Positions 19,672 through 27,638 of a stretch of 64,000 nucleotides of DNA are shown here, one piece after another. The notes beneath the pieces are model-generated. The model ran no database searches. It was not told where the DNA came from and saw nothing but the letters and a program-made list of their open reading frames with translations. Position 1 is the first letter of the stretch. Each line of letters begins with the position of its first letter. Both the position numbers and the translations under genes were made by a program. Origin of the DNA: Paraburkholderia sp. Ac-20340 (GTDB lineage: Bacteria; Pseudomonadota; Gammaproteobacteria; Burkholderiales; Burkholderiaceae); assembly GCF_017104965.1 (NCBI RefSeq), contig NZ_JAAGPR010000014.1, positions 1-64,000 on the forward strand. Reading direction: 5' to 3'.

Positions 19672-20448
19672 TTATTCGTGATGCAGCGCCGTGCGCCCGC
19701 CATCGATCGTGATGCAACTCGCGTTGATGAACGGCGCTTCGTCGGACGCGAGGAACACGGCCGTCATCGCCACTTCTTCGGGCTTGCCGATGCGCTTCAT
19801 CGGCGGCAATTCGAGCGTCGCGCGGCGCGCCGCTTGCGGGTCCGGCTGCGCGTTCCACCAGTCGTGCGTCAGTTGCGTCTCGATGTAACCAGGCGCGATG
19901 GCGTTCACGCGCACGTTCTTCGGCGCGTATTCGATGCCGAGCGCGCGCGTGAGGCCGATCACGCCATGCTTCGCGACCGGATACGGAAAGCAGCCCGGAA
20001 TGATCTGGAACGCGTGCGTCGAAGCGATGTTGATGATGCTGCCCGCGCGGCGCTCGACCATGCCCGGCAGCACGGCGCGGCAACCGTTCCACACCCCGTC
20101 CAGATCGACGGCGAAGCAGCGCCGCCAGTCGTCGTCGGTCATCGTGAGCGGATCGGCGAACACGTTGATGCCCGCGTTGTTGACGAGCACGTCGACCGGA
20201 CCGAACGCCTGCTGCGCTTCGCTCACCGCCGCCTGCACCGACGCGGATTGCGTGACGTCCGTACGCACGGCCAGCGTTTTCGCGCCGGTCTGCCCAGCGA
20301 TCTCGCGCGCGCTTGCCTGCGCGGTTTCGATATCGAGTTCGGCGAGCACGACCGCTGCACCCTCGGCGGCGAACGCGCGCGCAATCGCTGCGCCGATGCC
20401 GCGTCCCGCGCCGGTCACCACCGCGACCTTGCCCGTCAGGCGGTTCAC
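19672..20448 (-). CDS. SDR-family oxidoreductase in the sugar cluster
   Basis: Classical short-chain dehydrogenase of 258 residues: cofactor motif TGAGRGIG, NNAGI, catalytic Ser in IASTH and YPVAK with the catalytic Tyr/Lys; it ends in IDGGRTALHH. It begins with GTG at 20448, overlapping the dgoA stop by four bases (GTGA), so the start is well placed. Its role may be a second sugar or sugar-acid dehydrogenase (galactose, arabinose or fucose type). Two different SDRs in one cluster suggest two substrates or two steps. Function beyond NAD(P)-dependent oxidation/reduction is unproven. Confidence 0.85.
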   Translation of the reverse strand: MNRLTGKVAVVTGAGRGIGAAIARAFAAEGAAVVLAELDIETAQASAREIAGQTGAKTLAVRTDVTQSASVQAAVSEAQQAFGPVDVLVNNAGINVFADPLTMTDDDWRRCFAVDLDGVWNGCRAVLPGMVERRAGSIINIASTHAFQIIPGCFPYPVAKHGVIGLTRALGIEYAPKNVRVNAIAPGYIETQLTHDWWNAQPDPQAARRATLELPPMKRIGKPEEVAMTAVFLASDEAPFINASCITIDGGRTALHHE

Positions 20449-21155
20449 GCCTTGACTCCCGCCGGCATGCCCGCGTGGATACCCTGCGCGCGCGCCGTCT
20501 CGTGCCAGCCCGCGATAAAGGCGAGCGCGTTGGCGCGCGTCGCGGCCACGTCCTGGCCCGGCTTGTAGAGCGCCGATCCCAGACCGAAGCCGCTCGCGCC
20601 CGCCGCCAGTTGCGGGCCCATGTTGTCGGGCTTCACGCCGCCCACGGGCAACAGCGGCACGATCGCCGGCACCACCGCGCGCCAGGCCTTCGTGACTTCG
20701 GGGCCAAGCTGCTCGGCGGGGAACATCTTCAGGCCGTCCGCGCCGCACTTGAGCGCGGCGAACGCTTCCGTCGGCGTCGCGACGCCCGGCACGCAGGCCA
20801 TGCCTTGCAGCTTTGCGGCGAGGATCACGTCGGTATCCGCGTGCGGCATGACGATCAGTTCGCCGCCTGCGGCCTTCACATCGCGCACGCGCTCGGTCGA
20901 GAGCACAGTGCCCGCGCCGATCATCGCGTCGGGCGGCAGCGTCGCGCGCAGCGCCGCGATGCTTTCCAGCGGCGACGGCGAGTTGAGCGGCACTTCGATA
21001 ATGCGAAAACCGGCCTCGTAGATCGCGCGGCCATGTTCGGCGGCCTCGGCGGGCTTGATGCCGCGTACGATCGCGATCATCCGGCACGCCGCAAACGCGG
21101 CCACGAAGCCCGCGTGAGGCGTGTACGGAGCAGGCAGATTCAGTTCGGGTTGCAT
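20445..21155 (-). CDS. dgoA: 2-dehydro-3-deoxy-6-phosphogalactonate aldolase
   Basis: Cleaves KDPGal to pyruvate and glyceraldehyde-3-phosphate, the last step of the De Ley-Doudoroff galactose route. The 236-residue class I aldolase shows IAIVRGI, the catalytic Glu in IIEVPLNSP, IGAGTVL, the PGVATPTEA segment and the Schiff-base Lys in GLKMFP; VGGVKPDN binds the phosphate. The PLNSP and LKMFP details are more DgoA-like than Eda-like. A short N-terminal extension precedes the core. The gene follows dgoK by 45 bases and overlaps the next SDR. Confidence 0.92.
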   Translation of the reverse strand: MQPELNLPAPYTPHAGFVAAFAACRMIAIVRGIKPAEAAEHGRAIYEAGFRIIEVPLNSPSPLESIAALRATLPPDAMIGAGTVLSTERVRDVKAAGGELIVMPHADTDVILAAKLQGMACVPGVATPTEAFAALKCGADGLKMFPAEQLGPEVTKAWRAVVPAIVPLLPVGGVKPDNMGPQLAAGASGFGLGSALYKPGQDVAATRANALAFIAGWHETARAQGIHAGMPAGVKA

Positions 21156-21200
21156 GGACGTTTCCTGTGTGTGCTGCGTCGTTGCGTGTTCGATGCGAAT

Positions 21201-22244
21201 TCAGGCAGCGGCACGGACAAGGCCCGCGCGCACCGCGATGCGCCAGAGACCGCGCTCGGTGGCGGCGTGGACGATCCGCGCGCCGGTGCAGCCGAACTGC
21301 GCCAGCGCAAGCCGATAGCGCTCGCACAAGGCATCGGCGCCAATCAGTTGCGGCGTGCAGGCCGCAAGCGCCACGTCGCGACGCGCCAGCACGGCTTCCA
21401 GCCCGGCGAGTTCATGGCCGATCACGAGACCCGAGAGATAGTCGGGTTGTTCGTCGGCGGCCAGTTGATCGGTGAGACCCAGCGTGCGCGTACTGAATGC
21501 GGTCGCGAGCAGCCCCGCGCTGCCGTGTTCGCGCGCCACCGTCACGCCGCGCAGGAACGCGGCCGTGTCGGGTGCAGCCGGAAGCTTCATCGTGCGGCCG
21601 AGAATCGTGTGCGCCTTGAGCGCCGCGTAGACCTCGCCGGTCATGAAGGTGTAGAAACGCGCGATGCGCGCGCCTTCCATCACGGCCCATTTGGCGTGCG
21701 TGCCGGGCAGGCCGATCAGCGCGGTCGGTGCTTCGGCTTGTGCTTCGCTTTGTGCCTGGGCTTGCGAAGATTCGCCGCTCAACGCGCCGAAGATCTGCGT
21801 TTCCTCGCCACGCATCACGTTCGGCAGCGCGCCCGGTTCGAGCACGCCCGGCACCACGGCAACCTGCGCGCCGCAGGCCGCACGCACCGTGACGATGCCG
21901 GCCACGAGCGCGTCTTCGCCAGCGGGCGTTTCCACGTACGGCGCCTGCACCCAGCCCTGCGCGCTGCCGACCATGCCGGCGGCCAGCACGGGCAGCGACG
22001 GACTGGCGGCGAGCCACACGCCGCACGCTTCGTCGAAGGCGGCGTCGAAACCGCCCTCTTCGGCCGGCACCGGCAGATTCATGATGCCCGCCGTCGAAAC
22101 GCGCGTATCGAGCACCTTGCCCGCCGCATCGAAGAGATACGCGCGCAGCGAAGTCGTGCCCCAGTCGAGCGCGATCAGCGCCGGTGCAGCGTGTGCCGCG
22201 TTTTTGCCCTGTTCCATAGCGTGTTCAGTCGTGCGGCCGGTCAT
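21201..22244 (-). CDS. dgoK: 2-dehydro-3-deoxygalactonokinase
   Basis: Phosphorylates 2-dehydro-3-deoxy-D-galactonate with ATP, supplying the DgoA substrate. The 347-residue protein has the ASKHA-type phosphate-1 motif LIALDWGTTSLRAY near residue 24, the AGMVGSAQGW segment, LPGTHAKWA and GLVIGHELAGLE. These are characteristic of the DgoK family. The ATG at 22244 overlaps the IclR stop by four bases (ATGA), with AGGA 8 bases upstream; an internal ATG 9 codons later is less likely. Gene order regulator-dgoK-dgoA fits galactonate catabolism. Confidence 0.93.
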   Translation of the reverse strand: MTGRTTEHAMEQGKNAAHAAPALIALDWGTTSLRAYLFDAAGKVLDTRVSTAGIMNLPVPAEEGGFDAAFDEACGVWLAASPSLPVLAAGMVGSAQGWVQAPYVETPAGEDALVAGIVTVRAACGAQVAVVPGVLEPGALPNVMRGEETQIFGALSGESSQAQAQSEAQAEAPTALIGLPGTHAKWAVMEGARIARFYTFMTGEVYAALKAHTILGRTMKLPAAPDTAAFLRGVTVAREHGSAGLLATAFSTRTLGLTDQLAADEQPDYLSGLVIGHELAGLEAVLARRDVALAACTPQLIGADALCERYRLALAQFGCTGARIVHAATERGLWRIAVRAGLVRAAA

Positions 22245-23242
22245 CGGCGAATCCTGCGCGTTGCGGGCTGCGGCGCGCGCCAGCCGAGTTCCTGCGAAAT
22301 CGCGCGCGCTTCGCGCTGGATCACGGGAATCAGTTCGTCCATGCGTTCGAGCGGCATATAGGGAATCGTGCTCGCCACCGACAGCGCCGCGACGATCGCG
22401 CCCGACGCATCGCGCACCGGCGCCGCCACGCAGCGGATCGACACTTCGTTTTCCTCAAGATCGAAGGTGTAGCCGCCCGCGGAATAGGTGGCCATGCGCT
22501 TGAGGAAGGTATCGGGGTCGAGGCTGTGATCGGGGCGGAAACTCACGGCCGCCAGCGTGCGGCGCGACGCTTCGAACAGATCGCGCCAGGACTGCGGCGC
22601 GAGGTCGAGCATCATCGCCTTGCCAATGCCCGTCGACGCGAGCGGCATGCGGTGCCCCACGCGCGAGCGCATTTCCAGGCCGCGCTGGCCAGGAATCTTG
22701 TCGATGTAGAGCACGTCGTCGCCGTCGCGCACGCCGAGGTGAATCGTGTCGAGCGTGGCATCGGCGAGCGCTTCGAGGTGCGTGCGCGCGACCGCCGTGA
22801 GCGGCATCTGTTCGAGCGCGATGGTGCCGAGTTCGATCAGCTTCGGGCCGAGCAGATAGCCGCCCTGCACCTGACGCAGATAGCGCGCCTGCACGAGGCT
22901 CGAGACAAGCCGGTGCGTGGTGCTGCGCGTAGTGCCGAGCACGGCGCCGAACGAGCGCAGATCGCGCACGCCCGCCGCTGCGGCTTCGAGAATCGCGAGA
23001 CCGCGCAGCAGCGTCTGCGTGCCGGCTTGCGCCGAGCCGTCGAGCAGCGTCCCCGGCAAACCGACGATTTCGTCGTGACCGGCGCGGGCTTTGGCTTGCG
23101 GCTGCGCGGGCGAAGGCACTTGTGCGGCCGAAGCGACATTCGAAGCAACGTTCGAAGCGACGTTCGGCGCAACCTTCGGCGCGGCGTTGGCGTCGATGCC
23201 GTTGAGGCTTTCGGCGAGATGGTGAGACATCGCTTTGTTCAT
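22241..23242 (-). CDS. IclR-family transcriptional regulator of the sugar cluster
   Basis: The HTH (LLRGLAILEAAAAGVRDLRSFG ... TTRSTTHRLVSSL, broken here) lies about residues 85-145. The IclR effector domain follows (IHLGVRDGDDVLYIDKI, MPLASTGIGKAM, VAAPVRDASGAIVAALSV). It is co-transcribed with dgoK (4-base overlap) and presumably senses a sugar-acid intermediate. The start is uncertain: 23242, 23230 or 23305 are in-frame ATGs and none has a good SD. The N-terminus before the HTH is low complexity, with a PNVASNVASNVASA micro-repeat. A likely promoter and a long inverted repeat lie at 23508-23564. Confidence 0.85.
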   Translation of the reverse strand: MNKAMSHHLAESLNGIDANAAPKVAPNVASNVASNVASAAQVPSPAQPQAKARAGHDEIVGLPGTLLDGSAQAGTQTLLRGLAILEAAAAGVRDLRSFGAVLGTTRSTTHRLVSSLVQARYLRQVQGGYLLGPKLIELGTIALEQMPLTAVARTHLEALADATLDTIHLGVRDGDDVLYIDKIPGQRGLEMRSRVGHRMPLASTGIGKAMMLDLAPQSWRDLFEASRRTLAAVSFRPDHSLDPDTFLKRMATYSAGGYTFDLEENEVSIRCVAAPVRDASGAIVAALSVASTIPYMPLERMDELIPVIQREARAISQELGWRAPQPATRRIRR

Positions 23243-23507
23243 GGCGAGGTCGATCTGGAAGGCGGGAGAAGAGCGCGCGGCGTCAGACGACGGCGTGCGG
23301 GCCATGGTTCGGGATGCAGCGGCGCGCATTGGCGCTGGACGGCGGACGGCGAACGGCCGCGCAGTGAGCGGGCTGGAACATGGCAAACGTCTCCGGTTTT
23401 GCCCGCTGGAGCGCATCGAAGGCGCGGCTGCGGGCTTTTCTTTAGGTTTGGCCGATCTCGACAGGCGTCGTTCTGGACTGCGATACACGTCGGATCGGAT
23501 GCATCGG

Positions 23508-23537
23508 ATTGTAGGGCGGTTTTTCTGCGATCTCCAA
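23508..23537 (-). promoter_or_regulatory. Candidate promoter of the iclR-dgoKA-ara cluster
   Basis: Read on the minus strand, TTGGAG (23532-23537) is followed after 18 bases by TACAAT (23508-23513), a 5/6 match to the sigma-70 -10. The -35 overlaps one arm of the inverted repeat 23534-23564. Expected transcript start is near 23501, giving a long leader before the IclR ATG. Confidence 0.5.
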
Positions 23538-23564
23538 TATGTGATTGGGTCGCTCATATATTGG
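23534..23564. promoter_or_regulatory. 31-bp inverted repeat, candidate IclR operator
   Basis: CCAATATGTGA (23534-23544) and TCATATATTGG (23554-23564) match as inverted arms at 10 of 11 positions around a 9-base spacer. It overlaps the -35 of the candidate iclR promoter. Autorepression by the IclR protein is inference; the divergent toxin-antitoxin pair could also use it. Confidence 0.55.
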
Positions 23565-23709
23565 GAAACTCACCCTTATCCGAATGGCTAACGTTGCAGC
23601 CCGCCTTGACGGAATCGAGGGCGCGATCAGCCACCCTTGCAGAGACTTGAGCCACGTCATCTCCGGCGCACGCCGGAATCGCTCAAATCGCTGGAGGGCA
23701 TATAAGATT

Positions 23710-24060
23710 TTGTATAACCTCAAACTTGAAAAGCGCGTAAGGTTCTGCGGCAGCGCCCTTGCAGATCTCCAGGCGTTTCCCGTCAATGCCCGGAAAGAGG
23801 CGGGAAAGCAGCTTCGCCTCGTGCAGGCCGGGGAAGATCCCGACGACTGGAAACCCGTTACGCCGGTTGGAGCGGGCACGCGAGAAATCCGTATTCGCGA
23901 GGGCCGCAATGCTTTCCGCGTGCTCTACGTGGCGACGTTTCGGGAAGCAATCTACGTGCTGCACTGCTTCCGGAAGAAGACCGAGCAAATTCCTTTTGCC
24001 GATATGTCGCTCGCCGCGCGGCGCTATCGCGAAATCCGCAACCAGGAGCAACGATCGTGA
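23710..24060 (+). CDS. HigB/Gp49-type toxin (RelE superfamily)
   Basis: Probable mRNA-interferase toxin of a HigBA-like pair. The conserved core starts at VRFCGSALADLQAFP and runs through QLRLVQAGEDPDDWKPVTPVG, REIRIREGRNAFRVLYVATF and VLHCFRKKTEQIP, the pattern of phage-derived Gp49-like proteins (PF05973). No ATG lies near the core. The TTG at 23710, with GGAGGG 11 bases upstream, gives 116 residues, the family's usual length. ATG 23587 would add about 40 residues that do not look like the family. The stop overlaps the antitoxin start (GTGA). Confidence 0.8.
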   Translation: MYNLKLEKRVRFCGSALADLQAFPVNARKEAGKQLRLVQAGEDPDDWKPVTPVGAGTREIRIREGRNAFRVLYVATFREAIYVLHCFRKKTEQIPFADMSLAARRYREIRNQEQRS

Positions 24061-24377
24061 AATTCGAAACCTTCGACAATGTCTGGGATGCGCTTGAAGA
24101 CACACCCGGCGACGCCGCAAATATGGACCTGCGTTGCCAGTTGATGTTTGCACTCGAAGAGCACATCAAACGCCATCAGATGACGCAGGCGCAGGCGGCC
24201 AGCCTCTTCGGCGTCACGCAGCCACGCATCTCCGATCTGGTACGCGGCAAGATCCACCTCTTCAGCATCGACATGCTTGTGAATATGGCCGCCACGGCCG
24301 GCATGAAAATCGAATTGCTGATCCACGAAGGCAAGCCGCGCAACGCCGATGCCCATGAAAAAACGGCCACCCGCTAA
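24057..24377 (+). CDS. HigA-type XRE-family antitoxin
   Basis: 106-residue DNA-binding antitoxin: HTH around residues 33-70 (ALEEHIKRHQMTQAQAASLF, then GVTQPRISDLVRGKIHLFSI), the HTH_37 type usually paired with Gp49-like toxins. It starts with GTG at 24057, overlapping the toxin stop by four bases, with AGGAG at 24044-24048 8 bases upstream. Toxin-first order is typical for higBA. It probably represses its own operon. Confidence 0.88.
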   Translation: MKFETFDNVWDALEDTPGDAANMDLRCQLMFALEEHIKRHQMTQAQAASLFGVTQPRISDLVRGKIHLFSIDMLVNMAATAGMKIELLIHEGKPRNADAHEKTATR

Positions 24378-24443
24378 CGCCGGCAGCCGCTCCTTCACTT
24401 CTTGCACGTCAAGCGAAGCGCCCGCGCGCCCCACTCACCCGCC

Positions 24444-24833
24444 TCACTTCCCAGCCGGCGCCTTATAGGCAACGCAATCGACTTCCACCTTGCAGTCGAT
24501 CACCATGCTCGACTGCACGCAGGCGCGCGCCGGCGGATGATCGCCGAAGTACTCGCGGAACACCTTGTTGAAGGACTGAAAATCGCGCGCATCGTCTAGC
24601 CACACGCCGCAACGCACGACATGCTCCGGGCCATAACCGGCTTCCTTGAGAATCGCGAACACGTTCTGGATCGTCTTGTGCGACTGCTCGACGATCCCGC
24701 CGTTGATCACTTCGCCGTTTTCCATCGGCGTCTGGCCCGAGACGAACAGCCAGCCATCGGCTTCCACTGCGCGCGCGAACGGCAGATGTTGTCCGCCCTG
24801 GCCCTTGCCGCCTTCTACTCCATATCGTTTCAT
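24444..24833 (-). CDS. RidA/YjgF-family protein
   Basis: 129-residue protein of the family that hydrolyses reactive enamine/imine intermediates released by PLP enzymes. It shows VSGQTPMENGEV, the QSHKTIQNVFAILKEAGYG helix and the RACVQSSMVIDCKVEVDCVA end; the conserved Arg is in ARACVQ. AGGAG lies 6 bases before the ATG. It is the last gene of a D-amino-acid module, and the deaminase of that module would release exactly such intermediates. It is a subgroup variant, so the function may differ from E. coli RidA. Confidence 0.88.
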   Translation of the reverse strand: MKRYGVEGGKGQGGQHLPFARAVEADGWLFVSGQTPMENGEVINGGIVEQSHKTIQNVFAILKEAGYGPEHVVRCGVWLDDARDFQSFNKVFREYFGDHPPARACVQSSMVIDCKVEVDCVAYKAPAGK

Positions 24834-24905
24834 CGTTTGCTCCTTTGAGTTCGTGTGGCGCGCCCGCGCAAGCGAATGCCAGCGCGCCAGAGGTCGAGTG
24901 AGTGC

Positions 24906-26387
24906 TTAAAATGCCGCCGCGTCGGCGCTCGCATCGCGCGGACCGCGCGCAACGAAATGCCCGGCGCGCTCGCCGGTCGGCTGGCCATCGCGATACGACA
25001 GCACGCCGTTCACCCACACAGCGTCGATGCCTTCGGCCACCTGCTGCGGCTTGTCGAAGGTGGCGGCGTCGCGCACCTTCGCGGGATCGAACAGCACGAG
25101 ATCGGCGTGCCAGCCCACATGCACTTCGCCGCGCTGCTCAAGGCCAAAACGGCGCGCCGACAAACCGGTCATCTTGCGCACCGCTTCTTCGAGCGGCAGC
25201 AGCTTCGCATCGCGCGCGTAGTGGCCGAGCACGCGCGGAAACGCGCCCCACAGACGCGGATGCGGCAGCGGATCGTTCGGCAACCCGTCCGAGCCCACCA
25301 TCGTCGCGGGATGCGAGAGGATGCGGCGCACGTCGTCTTCCGACATGTTGTGATAGACCGCGCCCGCCGGTTGCAGGCGCTTGCCCGCTTCCTGCTGCGA
25401 CACGCCCCACTGCGCCGCGATGTCCTTGATGAGCTTGCCGGCCTGTTCGGGATGCGGCGTCGACCACGTAATCGTGATGTCGATATCGCCCGTCACCTGC
25501 TTGAGATCGAGCGTCGACGAACTGCGGCTATACGGATAGCAGTCGCAACCCACCGGCTGATACTTGCGCACGCGTTCGATCGATTCGAGCACTTCCGTGC
25601 TGCGCCCCCAGTTCGACGGCCCCGCGCATTTCAGATGCGAAATCACCACCGGCACACGCGCATGCTTGCCGATGTGATACGCCTCGTCCATCGCGTCGAG
25701 AATCGCGTCGAATTCGGTGCGCATGTGCGTCGTGTAGAGCGCGCCCGCGAGCGCGAGCGGCTCCGCCAGCGTGGCGACTTCTTCGGTCGACGCCTCGTAG
25801 GCCGAGCCGTACGCGAGGCCCGTCGACAGGCCAAGCGCGCCGTGCACCAGCGCCTCTTCGAGTTGCGCGCGCATCGCCTCGATCTCGGCGCTGTTCGCCG
25901 CGCGCTTGAGATCGTCGAGATGGTTGTTGCGCAGCGCCGTATGGCCGATCAGCGCGCCCACGTTCACGGCCGGTTTTGCCGCATTCACGGCATCCACGTA
26001 ATGCTTGAAGGTCGGATACTGGAACGCGTCGCGCGCGCCGAGCAGGTTCATCGGATCGGGCGGCTCGCCCTTGAGCGAGACCGGCGACGCGCTGATGCCG
26101 CAATTGCCGACGATCACCGTCGTCACGCCCTGGCTGATCTTGGGCAGCATCTGCGGCGCCTGGATCACGTGGGTGTCGTCGTGCGTATGCACGTCGATGA
26201 AACCGGGCGCGAGCGCGCGGCCTTCGGCTTCGATCACCTCTTCGGCGAGCCAGTTCGACAGATTGCCGATGGCGACGATGCGCCCGTCGCGCAACGCCAC
26301 GTCGCGTTCGACCGGCGGCGCGCCCGTACCGTCATAAAGCATGGCGCCGACGATCAGGGTGTCGGCGGCTTCGGGATGCGAATGCAT
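24906..26387 (-). CDS. N-acyl-D-amino-acid deacylase (D-aminoacylase)
   Basis: Amidohydrolase-superfamily enzyme of 493 residues that would release free D-amino acids from N-acyl derivatives. It has the N-terminal beta-sandwich, the metal motif PGFIDVHTHDD near residue 68, VGNCGISASPVSL, the HLKCAG segment and the C-terminal GWHADLVLFDPAKVRD end typical of D-aminoacylases. ATG 26387 is chosen because AGGAG lies 8 bases upstream; an in-frame start at 26411 would run across that SD. It lies between an RpiR regulator and a RidA gene, all read leftward. Confidence 0.92.
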   Translation of the reverse strand: MHSHPEAADTLIVGAMLYDGTGAPPVERDVALRDGRIVAIGNLSNWLAEEVIEAEGRALAPGFIDVHTHDDTHVIQAPQMLPKISQGVTTVIVGNCGISASPVSLKGEPPDPMNLLGARDAFQYPTFKHYVDAVNAAKPAVNVGALIGHTALRNNHLDDLKRAANSAEIEAMRAQLEEALVHGALGLSTGLAYGSAYEASTEEVATLAEPLALAGALYTTHMRTEFDAILDAMDEAYHIGKHARVPVVISHLKCAGPSNWGRSTEVLESIERVRKYQPVGCDCYPYSRSSSTLDLKQVTGDIDITITWSTPHPEQAGKLIKDIAAQWGVSQQEAGKRLQPAGAVYHNMSEDDVRRILSHPATMVGSDGLPNDPLPHPRLWGAFPRVLGHYARDAKLLPLEEAVRKMTGLSARRFGLEQRGEVHVGWHADLVLFDPAKVRDAATFDKPQQVAEGIDAVWVNGVLSYRDGQPTGERAGHFVARGPRDASADAAAF

Positions 26388-26482
26388 GTCAGGGTCTCCT
26401 GTCGATCCCAAACGTCAGAAAGAAGTGATCGATCGTCGATCGTATCCGGATGGCGGCGCGGCTGCGCTTTCGCAGTGTGCGC

Positions 26483-27481
26483 TCAATCGCCCAGCGGCTG
26501 CCGCTCGCCGCCACGTCCGGCCGTGCCGCGATGCGCATCGAGCGCATGTTTCATGCGGCGCAGCAATTCGCGGCTTTGCTCGGGCTGCGCGAGCGCGAGT
26601 TCCGTGACGAGCACGTCGAGCGCCATCATCATCGCGTAACGCGACGACGACGGCTTGTAGATGAAATCGGTTTCGCTGGCGACGATCGGCACCAGCCAGT
26701 CGGCGATCGCCGCCAGCGGCGAAGCGGGCGCGGTCAGCGCCACCAGTTTCGCGCCGTAGTCGCGCGCGATGCGGCACGCGTCGAGCAGTTCGGGCACGCG
26801 CCCGGTGACCGACAACGCGACCACCACGCAATCGGGCGACAACGTGCTCGCCACCATGCGCTGCAACAGGCTGTCCTGGTACGACGCGACCGGCCGGCCC
26901 AAGCGCACGAGGCGAAAGCGCATTTCGTCGGCAAGCGCGCTGGAACCACCGCCCATGCCGAACACGTAAATCATGCGCGCATTGGCCAGCGCCGCGGCGG
27001 CATCGGCGAACGGCGCCTGGCGCAGCAGTTCGTGGTTGCGCGCCAGCGCGCCGTGGATTTCCTCGTAGACGCGCGAGGCAAGCGATTCGTCGACTGCGGT
27101 GGCGTTTGCAACCGCCGCTGCGGCGGCTTGAGCCGCACGCTTCTTGCGCTTGCCTTTGCCCGCCTCGCCTTTAGCCACCTGAGGTTCGGGCGCGGCGCGC
27201 AGGAAACGCTCGCCCACCGCGGCCGCCTGGGCAAGCCGTAGCTTCAACTCGCGCACATCGTGGCACCCTACGGTTTTGGCGAAGCGCGTAACCGACGCCA
27301 CGCTCACGCCCGCGCGCTGCGCCAGCTCGCCGATGCTGGCGCGCGCGGCGGCGGCGAGATCGTCGAGGATCAGCGCGGCGACATCGCGCTCGGCCGGACG
27401 CAGATCCGGCACGCATTGCGCGATGTGCGCGACGATGTCGAAGCGGCCGGTGAATTGAGCGGGCTCGGCGGCGGAATTCAT
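26483..27481 (-). CDS. MurR/RpiR-family transcriptional regulator
   Basis: N-terminal HTH_6 domain (LRPAERDVAALILDDL, IGELAQRAGVSVASVTRFAK) and a C-terminal SIS domain (YVFGMGGGSSALADEMRFRL, LSVTGRVPELLDA). A basic/Ala-rich linker (GKGKRKKRAAQ) separates them. Two starts are possible, 27538 and 27481; neither has a clear SD. A small inverted repeat covers the first (27523-27537), so I prefer 27481. It is divergent from the deaminase gene and upstream of the D-aminoacylase, so it probably controls both in response to an N-acetylated compound or sugar-like ligand. Confidence 0.87.
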   Translation of the reverse strand: MNSAAEPAQFTGRFDIVAHIAQCVPDLRPAERDVAALILDDLAAAARASIGELAQRAGVSVASVTRFAKTVGCHDVRELKLRLAQAAAVGERFLRAAPEPQVAKGEAGKGKRKKRAAQAAAAAVANATAVDESLASRVYEEIHGALARNHELLRQAPFADAAAALANARMIYVFGMGGGSSALADEMRFRLVRLGRPVASYQDSLLQRMVASTLSPDCVVVALSVTGRVPELLDACRIARDYGAKLVALTAPASPLAAIADWLVPIVASETDFIYKPSSSRYAMMMALDVLVTELALAQPEQSRELLRRMKHALDAHRGTAGRGGERQPLGD

Positions 27482-27522
27482 ATGATGCGCGGTAGATTCA
27501 AATCGAGCTGCGGAAACGGCTC

Positions 27523-27537
27523 TGTTAGTAAATAACA
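27523..27537. promoter_or_regulatory. Small inverted repeat between RpiR and deaminase genes
   Basis: TGTTA-N5-TAACA lies in the divergent promoter region and overlaps the alternative RpiR start. A second imperfect repeat, GTAC-N5-GTAC, is just to the right (near 27553-27565). Either could be an RpiR site; the evidence is position only. Confidence 0.3.
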
Positions 27538-27638
27538 TTTCACGCAGCGATGGTACTTTGTGTACTATCAGCGAGTCAACGCCTCAAGCTGTCGATACTG
27601 TCATATCAGGCGTTATAGAGATTATGGAGCGAGATTAC

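Larger units (their letters stand above)
23243..23709. other. Divergent intergenic region between the IclR gene and the HigBA pair
   Basis: These 467 bases hold the IclR promoter/operator (23508-23564) and a second small palindrome, TCCGGCG-CA-CGCCGGA at 23662-23677, just before the toxin gene. A start anywhere up to 23557 could in principle extend the IclR protein, but that would cover the promoter. Confidence 0.5.

Noticed and set aside
19672-21327. A fused 551-codon dgoA-region/SDR protein on the minus strand
   Set aside because: The first part is the out-of-frame shadow of dgoA. The SDR starts at GTG 20448, overlapping the dgoA stop by four bases.
23243-23557. N-terminal extension of the IclR protein to 23557
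   Set aside because: It would place coding sequence over the candidate promoter and operator, and the extra residues are unlike IclR family members.
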